From: a virus
IMG/VR virus record: IMGVR_UViG_3300025141_000808
Span: 1 to 22,926 of that record
DNA: 22,926 nt
Direction: 5' to 3' (one strand)
In this document: piece after piece, positions 15,486-22,623 of the stretch
Position numbering within the stretch: position 1 is the first letter of the stretch
How the letters are laid out: each line of letters opens with the position of its first letter
Notes under the pieces: model-generated
Seen by the model: only the letters and a program-made list of their open reading frames with translations
The model's database searches: none
Told to the model about the DNA's origin: nothing
Translations under genes and position numbers: made by a program

Positions 15486-18400
15486 ATGGGATTGTTTGGA
15501 GAGAGCGAAGAAGATAAAGCCAACCGTCTAGCTGACGAAGCCTATCAGCGCCGGCTAGATAAGGAAGCCGCGGCCGAAGCGATGCGTGAAAAGCAGGCGC
15601 GCATCCATGAACAAGAAGAGGCTGTAAGGTTCTCCAACAAAAGCGGGTATGAGGCATATGAAGACTTAGCAAATGCCCCTTTGGATGCTACTGAAAACTC
15701 TGAGCGCGCCCAAATGGGCCTCACGAAAGCGCAGTACAACATTGTCAAGCGGGATGAGATGGGGCTTCCGGTAGCGGACACTCCTGCAAACCGCAAACTT
15801 TTGAAAAAGAAAGGCATTAGCGATGAACACGCTCAGAATGTCTCCAAGACCCTCGCAGGCAAGGAAGTTAATGGAAAGAAAGGCTATGCGGGATTAGCCG
15901 AAGCCCAAAAGATAAAAGATGCGAAGCTGGATGCCCTCAAGTCTCGCAAGAGAAGAGGGAAGGGGGGACTTTCTGCCGAACAGCAGGCGTTACGAGCCTT
16001 ACTTGCGGCTCAAACTCACCAAAACTTTATTATGCAAAACATGCGAACGTTCTCTTCCCTCGCATGGCATCCTGAAGCGCAAGACTTGGAACACCTCATA
16101 TTGGTTTCCAAGTATAAAGGAAATTTAGTTAACAAACTTACTACGAGCGCTCGTTTGGGACCTCTAATGGATGCATCTCCCTATCAGCTAAGTCAACTGG
16201 TGCCCTACTTCCGTCTTGCAAAGAAGAATAAGGAAGGGAAGCTAACTGAATTTCAATTTATGGATCGTTTAAAAGATCACTACTATGATCAAGAGGGGGT
16301 GAAACAGGTGTTGAAGAGTTCGTTGGGGCAAGGAGTGGGCCTGAAGAGTTTTAGATGGCGCACAACGGGCACCAACATGTTTAGCGCACCCAGAACATTG
16401 AGAGCAACTCTCTCTTTACACTTCCAATCTGTCAGCGAATTGGTGAGGACTGCTCGCATAGATGAAAGGGAGGGCCCTCTTTGGCAAGACTTGATAGTTC
16501 CTCAACGTGGCGTCACCCACCCACAAGGATGTCCAACTGCCTACGAGGACATAAACTCCAAGATAAACAGATTAGCATCTCAGACTGAGGCCCGAGCAAT
16601 GGGCCCACCAGCGCAAGTCGAGAAGAAAAAAGAACCACCTGACTTCTCTTTGGTGGTGGAAGCCGGCTGGAACTATACAGTGAAAAGCGACATCCCCCAG
16701 AATTTAAAAGAGGCAGTGGATATGAGTCGCACCGTTCTTAATCTAACTCTGGTCAGTCATAAATTTAATTTTCGTGATAATGGCAGCATTGACTTAGATA
16801 TAGAATACATTGCGCGCCTTGAATCAATCATTGAAAGTTATGGGGCCAATTTGTTGACTGCGCCAGTCGATGGAAAGCCGAATAATATTCTTACAGAATT
16901 GGCAGAGGCGAGGAGAAAAGCAGCCCAGATGAATGTTGCGTTGGATAGTCCAACTGGAGATTTTAATTGTTTGGACAGAGTGGCCAGTGAGAAACAGAAA
17001 GAGAGGATTGATAAGCAAGCGTCCAAAGTAGATAAAAAGATACGCAAGTTAGAACAAAAGGTTGAAGCGCTCGTGACTCGCTCAAAGGTTTCAATGTATG
17101 GAAAATTTACCCAACACATGATAGAGCAACAGTTGCTTATTGCCATCGATCTACCAGAGAAGGATTATGCGGAGGGAAATCTCCCACCTGCCGATGAAAT
17201 TGATTTGGATAATTCTAGTTTTCTTTCTAAAGATTCTGCTAACAAGAAGAACCCAACGCGACTGCCGTCGCTAACTGAAGGTACGGCAAAAGCAGTCAAC
17301 CAAATTTCTACAGGCAGAGGAGCAGATCGTGAGGTTAGTGCAAAGAAACTTTTAAGCAGGGCGCTAGGACATATTGAGTGGGATCGGCCACCCAAAAAAG
17401 GATATGAGCGACTCTCTTATTTTTATTTAGGAGATTTGATTAATTTTTTCGCCGGCATTCTTCCAGCCCAAGACGCCAATAGCACTGATAGGTTTGAAAT
17501 CGTCTTAGGGGATTTAGTTTTCTTAGACTACAAACAAGTAGGAGCAACCCTGGAGGAAGCGGTGGGAGCCTACGGCAAGGATGAGTATGAAGATTTGGAC
17601 GAGACAGAAAAAAAAGAAGCGTCCACACTAGCGGAAGAGGAGATCTATTCAAATATGAGCGCCTATACGATTAAGCAAAACCTAGCGACGGTACCGGTTT
17701 CCTTTGCGGCTTACACAAAATGGTTTGCGGAGGAGGTTATTAATGGGGATACAGTTTTTACCTTCAAAAGTTTTTTACAGTCCCTTACGACTAAGTTAAT
17801 TGTAGGCGCTCTTCAAGCAACCGACAACTCACCAGTTAGTGGCGATCTCAGAAGGATGCTGAAGGAAAGAAATCGTGTTCGGGCCACTACAATTTATGGT
17901 AAAAACAAAGCCCTTCGCCGGGGAAGGTTGACTACAGAAACCCTGACTCCACGCAAGGAAAGCAATCTGCTTATTAAGCCTGCTCTTGCAGAAGAGGAAA
18001 ACAACGCAAAACCAGTAGAGGGAGACGAGCATGGGAACGCTCATAAGAACCGACAGTTTTTTATTCTGTCGGCCAGTCGCCTTCCTCGGGCATCGCAGGT
18101 CGTAGACGAAAAGATAAACGCGGAAGAGGGAGTATACCATCTAAAGATTGGGGCTGACAGAGGTCTTTTAAAGAAGTTGTCTTTAGAGCGCGAGTCAAAT
18201 GCACGCATCAGGGATGCCAACATAATGCGCGCATACAATCAGGGGAGCCCGTCGCTAGGAATTATCCAGGAACCTTATAATGCCAGCATACAGGTGTATG
18301 GGTGTAGTTTTTTTCAGCCCGGACAATATGTTTATTTAAATCCTACCAATATTGGACTAGGAACATCTTTGGAAAGGTACTCAATTGCGCGCCGGATAGG

Positions 18401-18710
18401 GATCGGCGGATTTTACATAATCACAGAGGTGTCTACTCTTCTGGAAAAGGGGATTCTCGAAACTACTTTAAAATGCATTTTCCAAGATTATGGATATTTG
18501 CCCGATAGCAGGGAAGCAGACGACCGCACCGACCCAGTTCAGGAAATTAGCATGGACGATATGTGGAAAGAGGTCATGCGAGAGGAGATTGATAGGCAAG
18601 ACCAGCGGAAAGAAAAGATTGCCTCAAATAGGCGCGAGGGGCGCGCCCGAGCAGCCAAACTAGCAGAGGAGAATGCACAGCTCAGAGCGCAGTGCGATAA
18701 ATTTAAATGA
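15486..18710 (+). CDS. Large tail/baseplate structural protein, unassigned (1074 residues)
   Basis: 1074 residues. Residues 1-160 are charged and helical, similar to an assembly tail. Residues ~185-330 contain LSQLVPYFRLAKKNKEGK and TLRATLSLHFQSVSELVRTA, patterns of beta-rich baseplate proteins. Residues ~415-470 have NLTLVSHKFNFRDNGSIDLD. A coiled coil follows at ~510-545 (KQKERIDKQASKVDKKIRKL), and a C-terminal domain with IQVYGCSFFQPGQYVYLNP, then GGFYIITEVSTLLEKG. The C terminus is again a charged helix. I cannot name a T4 homologue; length is like gp7 (1032), but the position after gp48/54- and gp53-like genes also fits a hub or wedge protein. Its stop overlaps the next start as ATGA. 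Confidence 0.7.
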   Translation: MGLFGESEEDKANRLADEAYQRRLDKEAAAEAMREKQARIHEQEEAVRFSNKSGYEAYEDLANAPLDATENSERAQMGLTKAQYNIVKRDEMGLPVADTPANRKLLKKKGISDEHAQNVSKTLAGKEVNGKKGYAGLAEAQKIKDAKLDALKSRKRRGKGGLSAEQQALRALLAAQTHQNFIMQNMRTFSSLAWHPEAQDLEHLILVSKYKGNLVNKLTTSARLGPLMDASPYQLSQLVPYFRLAKKNKEGKLTEFQFMDRLKDHYYDQEGVKQVLKSSLGQGVGLKSFRWRTTGTNMFSAPRTLRATLSLHFQSVSELVRTARIDEREGPLWQDLIVPQRGVTHPQGCPTAYEDINSKINRLASQTEARAMGPPAQVEKKKEPPDFSLVVEAGWNYTVKSDIPQNLKEAVDMSRTVLNLTLVSHKFNFRDNGSIDLDIEYIARLESIIESYGANLLTAPVDGKPNNILTELAEARRKAAQMNVALDSPTGDFNCLDRVASEKQKERIDKQASKVDKKIRKLEQKVEALVTRSKVSMYGKFTQHMIEQQLLIAIDLPEKDYAEGNLPPADEIDLDNSSFLSKDSANKKNPTRLPSLTEGTAKAVNQISTGRGADREVSAKKLLSRALGHIEWDRPPKKGYERLSYFYLGDLINFFAGILPAQDANSTDRFEIVLGDLVFLDYKQVGATLEEAVGAYGKDEYEDLDETEKKEASTLAEEEIYSNMSAYTIKQNLATVPVSFAAYTKWFAEEVINGDTVFTFKSFLQSLTTKLIVGALQATDNSPVSGDLRRMLKERNRVRATTIYGKNKALRRGRLTTETLTPRKESNLLIKPALAEEENNAKPVEGDEHGNAHKNRQFFILSASRLPRASQVVDEKINAEEGVYHLKIGADRGLLKKLSLERESNARIRDANIMRAYNQGSPSLGIIQEPYNASIQVYGCSFFQPGQYVYLNPTNIGLGTSLERYSIARRIGIGGFYIITEVSTLLEKGILETTLKCIFQDYGYLPDSREADDRTDPVQEISMDDMWKEVMREEIDRQDQRKEKIASNRREGRARAAKLAEENAQLRAQCDKFK

Positions 18711-19960
18711 AATTTAGTGGCGGATCCAATACAAATACTGCGCATCAATCGTTTGTCTTCCGACAGCAATATGCTTTCAACTATCCGCCGGGGATAAGAG
18801 ACTACAGGCAGATTAATCTGTGGTATAATGAAATGCTATTTGGGCGAGTTGATCAGGGAGGCAACATAGTTTATCCCTCCGAAGCTTTCTTAAAACAATT
18901 ACACACCAGCGGTAAACGTACTTATTTTGTTCTTAATTTTGTTGCAGACGCGTATGAAGCTTTTCGCGATACTGTAAGGGCACAAGAAACTCACAACCAC
19001 TTTCTCAATGTGGATGGCACTCCTTTTGAGAAGCGCTTCGAGCCGACGCGAGGATGGATTAGTATTAACGAAAATTACAACACTTATATACAAGATTATT
19101 ATGATAGTTTTGTACTACCTTTCATGGCCAATCCCGCTCGTAAAGAGGACATAAGAACTTTTGATGATTTTATAACAGAATTTACTCGGATGATTGATCG
19201 GACGTCGCTGTTGGTACCTTTCACCAAGACGGAGTACATCGTCAGTAAATATGGCTCTCCCCTTACTAGCGGGCTCGTTGTAGAGTTTGCGAATAAAGAC
19301 CATGGTGATGACTCTATGAAGATACTGGATTTTGTAAATAATATTAACTTTGAACTATATCGAGAGGTTGCTAGCCAGAATGGTTTTGCTGTTGACATGA
19401 ACGCGCCATGGCGGCTCATCGCGGATATCGGATCGGATGCCATGAGTCGGTTTATGAAAGAGTATGATCAGAGTTTAGACACCGTGTTTGATGCGTATTA
19501 CTATAAATCTTCTTACTTTGATATTCCCAATTTAAAGGTATATTTGTCGGATTTTTATGACGGATTTGTGAGATCCTTCCCCACCATTCATATTCCCCAT
19601 GTAGGCCCGCTGACCCCCCAAGCCATCGCCACCGAAGCGGCGGAGCATGGCGCCCGAAATATTAGCTTGACAACAGTAGAAAATCGTGATATAATGGCAC
19701 CAGAGGATTATAAATTTAAGTACAATAACTTATTCTGGATTCGCCTTTGTATTTTTATAAGGGCAAAAGAAACAAATCAAAACTGGGATCAACACAAGTT
19801 TGATCATGTGGTAAAGCGAGCGAGTGAGTTTTATATGTATTCGACAGAAATGGCAATGTTAAAGTTTATAAAAAAAGAATTGGAGCGAGATCCGGGAGAG
19901 TATTTTCTAGCCGACCAAAGGCGGCGCGGATCATTTGACTTTAAAAGAAAGCGAGCGTAG
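18707..19960 (+). CDS. Unassigned phage protein, probably structural (417 residues)
   Basis: 417 residues; no family recognised. The sequence is globular and aromatic-rich: HQSFVFRQQYAFNYPPGIRD and YRQINLWYNEMLFGRVDQGG at the start, TRGWISINENYNTYIQDYYD near residue 115, and a basic end (RRRGSFDFKRKRA). The ATG overlaps the previous TGA (ATGA) and has no SD, so translation is probably coupled to the 1074-residue baseplate-type gene, which argues for a virion role. Its 3' third contains a perfect sigma70 promoter (19667-19695) that would serve the downstream replication genes, making this the last gene of the virion block. Confidence 0.65.
   Translation: MKFSGGSNTNTAHQSFVFRQQYAFNYPPGIRDYRQINLWYNEMLFGRVDQGGNIVYPSEAFLKQLHTSGKRTYFVLNFVADAYEAFRDTVRAQETHNHFLNVDGTPFEKRFEPTRGWISINENYNTYIQDYYDSFVLPFMANPARKEDIRTFDDFITEFTRMIDRTSLLVPFTKTEYIVSKYGSPLTSGLVVEFANKDHGDDSMKILDFVNNINFELYREVASQNGFAVDMNAPWRLIADIGSDAMSRFMKEYDQSLDTVFDAYYYKSSYFDIPNLKVYLSDFYDGFVRSFPTIHIPHVGPLTPQAIATEAAEHGARNISLTTVENRDIMAPEDYKFKYNNLFWIRLCIFIRAKETNQNWDQHKFDHVVKRASEFYMYSTEMAMLKFIKKELERDPGEYFLADQRRRGSFDFKRKRA
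19667..19695 (+). promoter_or_regulatory. Perfect sigma70 promoter inside the 417-residue gene
   Basis: TTGACA (19667-19672), 17-base spacer, TATAAT (19690-19695): full consensus at optimal spacing. It lies 266 bases before the DNA polymerase GTG and would drive the polymerase-MazG-tubulin operon. It shares CTTGACAAC and TATAATGG with the promoter at 22564. Confidence 0.8.
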
Positions 19961-19961
19961 A

Positions 19962-21152
19962 GTGAATAATGTTTTTACTGTTTTAGATTCAAAAAAAGAG
20001 TGTTTAGGATATTATTACAACGGGGAAATTAAAGAGCAGAAAACTGAAGATCAGTTCATCACATGGGATTATAAACCAGAATTTCATGATGATGCCATTG
20101 AGTATGTAGAGTTGTATGCTTTAGGGAAGTCGTTGGAAGAAGTATGTCCTGAACACTTAAGAGAAGAGTGGGAGAAATTACAATCTAGAAAGGGAGCATT
20201 TCAAAATGCTTTAGTGGTGTCTAAGGTAGACCCCGGTAATGTGTGCGCTTATGATGTTATCCCCCAATGGTTCTTAAAAGAATATTCACAAGTTAAGTGT
20301 GATATCCTCGAATGGATTTTTTATAACATGGACAAGCCCTTGAACTATCCCACTATGCTCAGGTTAGAAAAGCTTTTTGCTGAGATAAAAAATAATTCTT
20401 TGAATATTGATTTGAGTGTCATGAAGGGAGAGCTATCCTCCATGCTTGTGAGGCAGAACCTAAAGAAGTTGAGCGCCGTAAACAATACTCTTGATTATAA
20501 TCAATTCGGGTCAGTTACAGGGCGCCTTACCTTGGAGAAGGGGAGTTTTCCAATTCTCAACTTGCCCAAGAATTTTAGAAAGGTTCTCAAGCCTACTAAT
20601 AATTTCTTTGTGGAATTTGATTACAACGCTGCAGAGCTAAGAACGATGTTGGCGCTCATGGATATAGAACAGCCCAAAGAAGACATTCATAACTGGAACA
20701 TACGCCACATCTTCCAGGATGGATGCTCTAGGGAAGAAGCAAAGAAGCGAGTTTTCGCGTGGTTGTATAATCCGCAGTCTCAAGATGATCTTTTAAACAA
20801 AGCATACAAGCGTGATGAAGTGTTGTCTAAGTACTGGGATGGTACGAAAGTTACCACCCCATTTGGGAGAGTAATAGAAGCGAGCGAACATTATGCTTTA
20901 AACTATCTCATTCAAAGCACCACGAGCGATCTCGTCTTGGAGCAGGTGCTCAAAGTAAGCGAATTCATTGAGGAAACGCCCTCAAAAATAGTTTTTTTGA
21001 TCCACGACAGTTTTGTGCTTGACATTCCCGCAGAATCGCGGTATAATATACCCGAGATCAAAAACATATTTGCGTCCAATCGCTTCGGAGAGTATAGGGT
21101 TGGAGTGAGAGTGGGAAAAGATTTTGGTAGCATGAAGGAGATTAGAGTATGA
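19962..21152 (+). CDS. Family A DNA polymerase, polymerase domain only (no 3'-5' exonuclease)
   Basis: 396 residues from GTG 19962; an in-frame TTG at 19935 would add nine. Numbering from GTG: TGRL at 187-190 (Klenow R668 region), motif A DYNAAELR at 220-227 (metal Asp220, steric-gate Glu225), motif B O-helix R257-x3-K261-x3-F265-x3-Y269 (Klenow R754/K758/F762/Y766), TPFGR, then N314-x3-Q318, and motif C HDSF at 348-351. So all catalytic motifs are present. Deviations: the Gly after the O-helix Tyr is Asn, and the Glu of motif C (HDE) is Ser. Thumb, palm and fingers fit in the length; the exonuclease domain is absent. The start follows the previous stop by one base with a weak SD. Classical T4 relatives use family B gp43. 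Confidence 0.88.
   Translation: MNNVFTVLDSKKECLGYYYNGEIKEQKTEDQFITWDYKPEFHDDAIEYVELYALGKSLEEVCPEHLREEWEKLQSRKGAFQNALVVSKVDPGNVCAYDVIPQWFLKEYSQVKCDILEWIFYNMDKPLNYPTMLRLEKLFAEIKNNSLNIDLSVMKGELSSMLVRQNLKKLSAVNNTLDYNQFGSVTGRLTLEKGSFPILNLPKNFRKVLKPTNNFFVEFDYNAAELRTMLALMDIEQPKEDIHNWNIRHIFQDGCSREEAKKRVFAWLYNPQSQDDLLNKAYKRDEVLSKYWDGTKVTTPFGRVIEASEHYALNYLIQSTTSDLVLEQVLKVSEFIEETPSKIVFLIHDSFVLDIPAESRYNIPEIKNIFASNRFGEYRVGVRVGKDFGSMKEIRV
21019..21047 (+). promoter_or_regulatory. Perfect sigma70 promoter inside the polymerase gene
   Basis: TTGACA (21019-21024), 17-base spacer, TATAAT (21042-21047). It is 101 bases before the MazG-like ATG, within codons just after polymerase motif C. It would give extra transcription of the MazG- and tubulin-like genes relative to the polymerase. 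Confidence 0.78.
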
Positions 21153-21463
21153 CGTATTATGATAAACTAGTTCGGGATAGAATCCCCGAAATCTTAGATA
21201 AGAAAAATAAAGAATTTGTAGCGTATAGGGTAGCAGATTGTGATTACTCCCTTTATTTAAAGAGGAAACTCCGCGAAGAGGTTGAGGAATTTTTAGAATC
21301 TCCCTCGGTCCACGAGTTAGCGGATGTGTATGAGGTATTAAGTGCTCTTCTTAAGGATATGGATTACACGATGGCAGACGTGAGAGCAGAGCGCGCATCT
21401 AAGATAGAAGAACGGGGCGCCTTCGACGACCGCTGGATATTGGCAGAAGTTAAAGATGATTAG
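21149..21463 (+). CDS. MazG/HisE-like nucleotide pyrophosphohydrolase
   Basis: 104 residues. The all-alpha NTP pyrophosphohydrolase pattern is clear: KLVRDRIPEIL at 6-16, the metal-binding EEVEE at 43-47 followed by ELAD at 56-59 (ExxE...ExxD), and ERGAFDDRWIL at 88-98. This small subfamily (phosphoribosyl-ATP pyrophosphohydrolase-like) is common in phages. MazG proteins hydrolyse (d)NTPs to monophosphates, and in phages have been proposed to clean up or rebalance nucleotide pools; the substrate here cannot be read from sequence. The ATG overlaps the polymerase stop (ATGA) and has its own GAAGGAG eight bases upstream. It overlaps the next gene by eight bases. Confidence 0.85.
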   Translation: MTYYDKLVRDRIPEILDKKNKEFVAYRVADCDYSLYLKRKLREEVEEFLESPSVHELADVYEVLSALLKDMDYTMADVRAERASKIEERGAFDDRWILAEVKDD

Positions 21464-22301
21464 CGTTATTGGGGTAGGCAATGCGGGATGTAATGTTGCT
21501 GACTTACTCGCAGACCACGATCCCTATACTATCTACAAAATTGATACCCTCCTTCCCAAGGAAAAGGGATGTTTTTCGATTGCCAAGTGTACCAATGCCG
21601 AAGATTACGAAAGTAAGCTCTCGGCTAAGGTGACAAATGCATTGAAAAAGATTAGTGGACCGGTGGTCCTTATAGTGGCCGGCGGTGGGAAGATATCGTC
21701 CGCGACTCTACGCATTCTAGAGTGTGTGCGTGACAATCCAATTGAGGTAATATATATTAAGCCCGATCTGTCTACCGTTAGCGCCACAGCACAGACGCTG
21801 GACAAGATAACTTTCGGTATACTACAGGAGTATGCGAGGTCAGGCATTTTTGAGAGACTCTACGTAGCATCTAACACAGAGATTGAGAGAGCAGTAGGAA
21901 ACATTCCTCTCTCTCAATATTATCCTAAGATAAATGCCATAATAGCATCCACTTTCCATATGTTGAATGTCTACAAAAATACGCCCGCCAGTTTTTCCAG
22001 TTTTTTGGATTCAGATGGCATCTCGCGTATCTCTACAATTGGGGTGGGAACATTGGATAAGGTGGTAGATCAGATGTTTTTTCCTCTTGACTATGTGGGG
22101 GAGAAAAATTACTATTTTGCGATAAAACAGAAACAGTTGGATGAGGATCCAGAATTACTAGCTAACATCAAGAGGAGAGTAAAGCAGGACGATCCAACCA
22201 TTAAGACGGGATTTGGGGTATATGCTACGCCCTATGACCAGAATTACATTTATATTGTAGCAAACACAAAAATCATACAAGGAGTAAATTATGATGAGTA
22301 A
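21456..22301 (+). CDS. FtsZ/tubulin-like GTPase homologue (divergent)
   Basis: 281 residues (FtsZ ~380, phage PhuZ ~315). Begins ISVIGVGNAGCNVADLL (residues 2-18), matching the FtsZ T1 segment IGVGGGGGNAV. VLIVAGGGKISSATLRIL at 71-88 is at the place of the tubulin signature GGGTGTG, but only GGG is kept. YVASNTEIERAVGNIPLSQ at 136-154 fits the FtsZ nucleotide-contacting 'PND' region, and FLDSDGISRISTIGVG at 183-198 the T7-loop region, with Asp185/Asp187 as possible catalytic acids. It is a short protein with no FtsZ-type C-terminal tail. The eight-base overlap with the MazG-like gene implies coupling. Possible roles are a phage filament for DNA or capsid positioning, or interference with host FtsZ. 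Fold assignment is fairly likely; GTPase activity uncertain. Confidence 0.65.
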   Translation: MISVIGVGNAGCNVADLLADHDPYTIYKIDTLLPKEKGCFSIAKCTNAEDYESKLSAKVTNALKKISGPVVLIVAGGGKISSATLRILECVRDNPIEVIYIKPDLSTVSATAQTLDKITFGILQEYARSGIFERLYVASNTEIERAVGNIPLSQYYPKINAIIASTFHMLNVYKNTPASFSSFLDSDGISRISTIGVGTLDKVVDQMFFPLDYVGEKNYYFAIKQKQLDEDPELLANIKRRVKQDDPTIKTGFGVYATPYDQNYIYIVANTKIIQGVNYDE

Positions 22302-22575
22302 AATATACGCGGGAATGTTCCGCAAGAAGAACAATGATCTGAGGCACATGACTTTTGTCAAGTTAGACGATGTACCAGATACTTTTTTGGAAACTAAAAT
22401 TAAGGATAAGTCTAAAGATCGCACGATGCCCACAGGCATGGAATTGGTGTGGGATCTCGACAAGGCAGATTTTCGCGTCTTTAATTATACCGCCCAAGTA
22501 GGTGATCTCAGGGAGATAGATATGACCGACGAGGAAAAAGATAAAATTTTCGCAAACAAAAGCTTGACAACCTGA
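22291..22575 (+). CDS. Small phage protein of unknown function (94 residues)
   Basis: 94 residues; function not recognised. Basic N-terminal half (KIYAGMFRKKNNDLRHMTF, FVKLDDVPDTFLETKIK), then MPTGMELVWDLDKADFRVFN and an acidic end (DMTDEEKDKIF). The FVKL.D.P..FL...G.E.VWDLD..FR.FN pattern looks familiar from small proteins of T4-like marine phages, but I know no function. It has tandem ATGs; AAGGAG precedes by six bases, and the second ATG overlaps the stop region of the tubulin-like gene. The -35 of the SSB promoter lies in its last codons, so it ends the polymerase operon. Confidence 0.75.
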   Translation: MMSKIYAGMFRKKNNDLRHMTFVKLDDVPDTFLETKIKDKSKDRTMPTGMELVWDLDKADFRVFNYTAQVGDLREIDMTDEEKDKIFANKSLTT

Positions 22576-22592
22576 TTTGGTTGTGCTATAAT
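22564..22592 (+). promoter_or_regulatory. Perfect sigma70 promoter for the ssDNA-binding protein gene
   Basis: TTGACA (22564-22569), 17-base spacer, TATAAT (22587-22592), followed by GGGG. The SSB ATG is 31 bases past the -10, so the expected leader is about 25 bases with AAGGAG at 22612-22617. The -35 overlaps the end of the 94-residue gene. Confidence 0.9.
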
Positions 22593-22623
22593 GGGGATGT
22601 CGTTTAGATAAAAGGAGAAAATA

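Noticed and set aside
18050-18072. CCGACAG...CTGTCGG hairpin inside the 1074-residue gene
   Set aside because: T run is in the loop, not after the stem, and it lies in coding sequence; not a terminator.
18821-18829. TGGTATAAT, extended -10 type, early in the 417-residue gene
   Set aside because: Poor -35 (ACTACA) and no gene start nearby downstream; the codons (WYN) explain it.
20992-20998. T7 run in the polymerase gene as a second frameshift site
   Set aside because: The frame continues normally through motif C to the end of the protein; the shifted frames offer no continuing product of interest.
20997-21030. HDSF taken as evidence for a single-subunit RNA polymerase
   Set aside because: Motif A DYNAAELR, the TGRL motif and the R-x3-K-x3-F-x3-Y O-helix are of family A DNA polymerases; T7 RNAP motif A differs.
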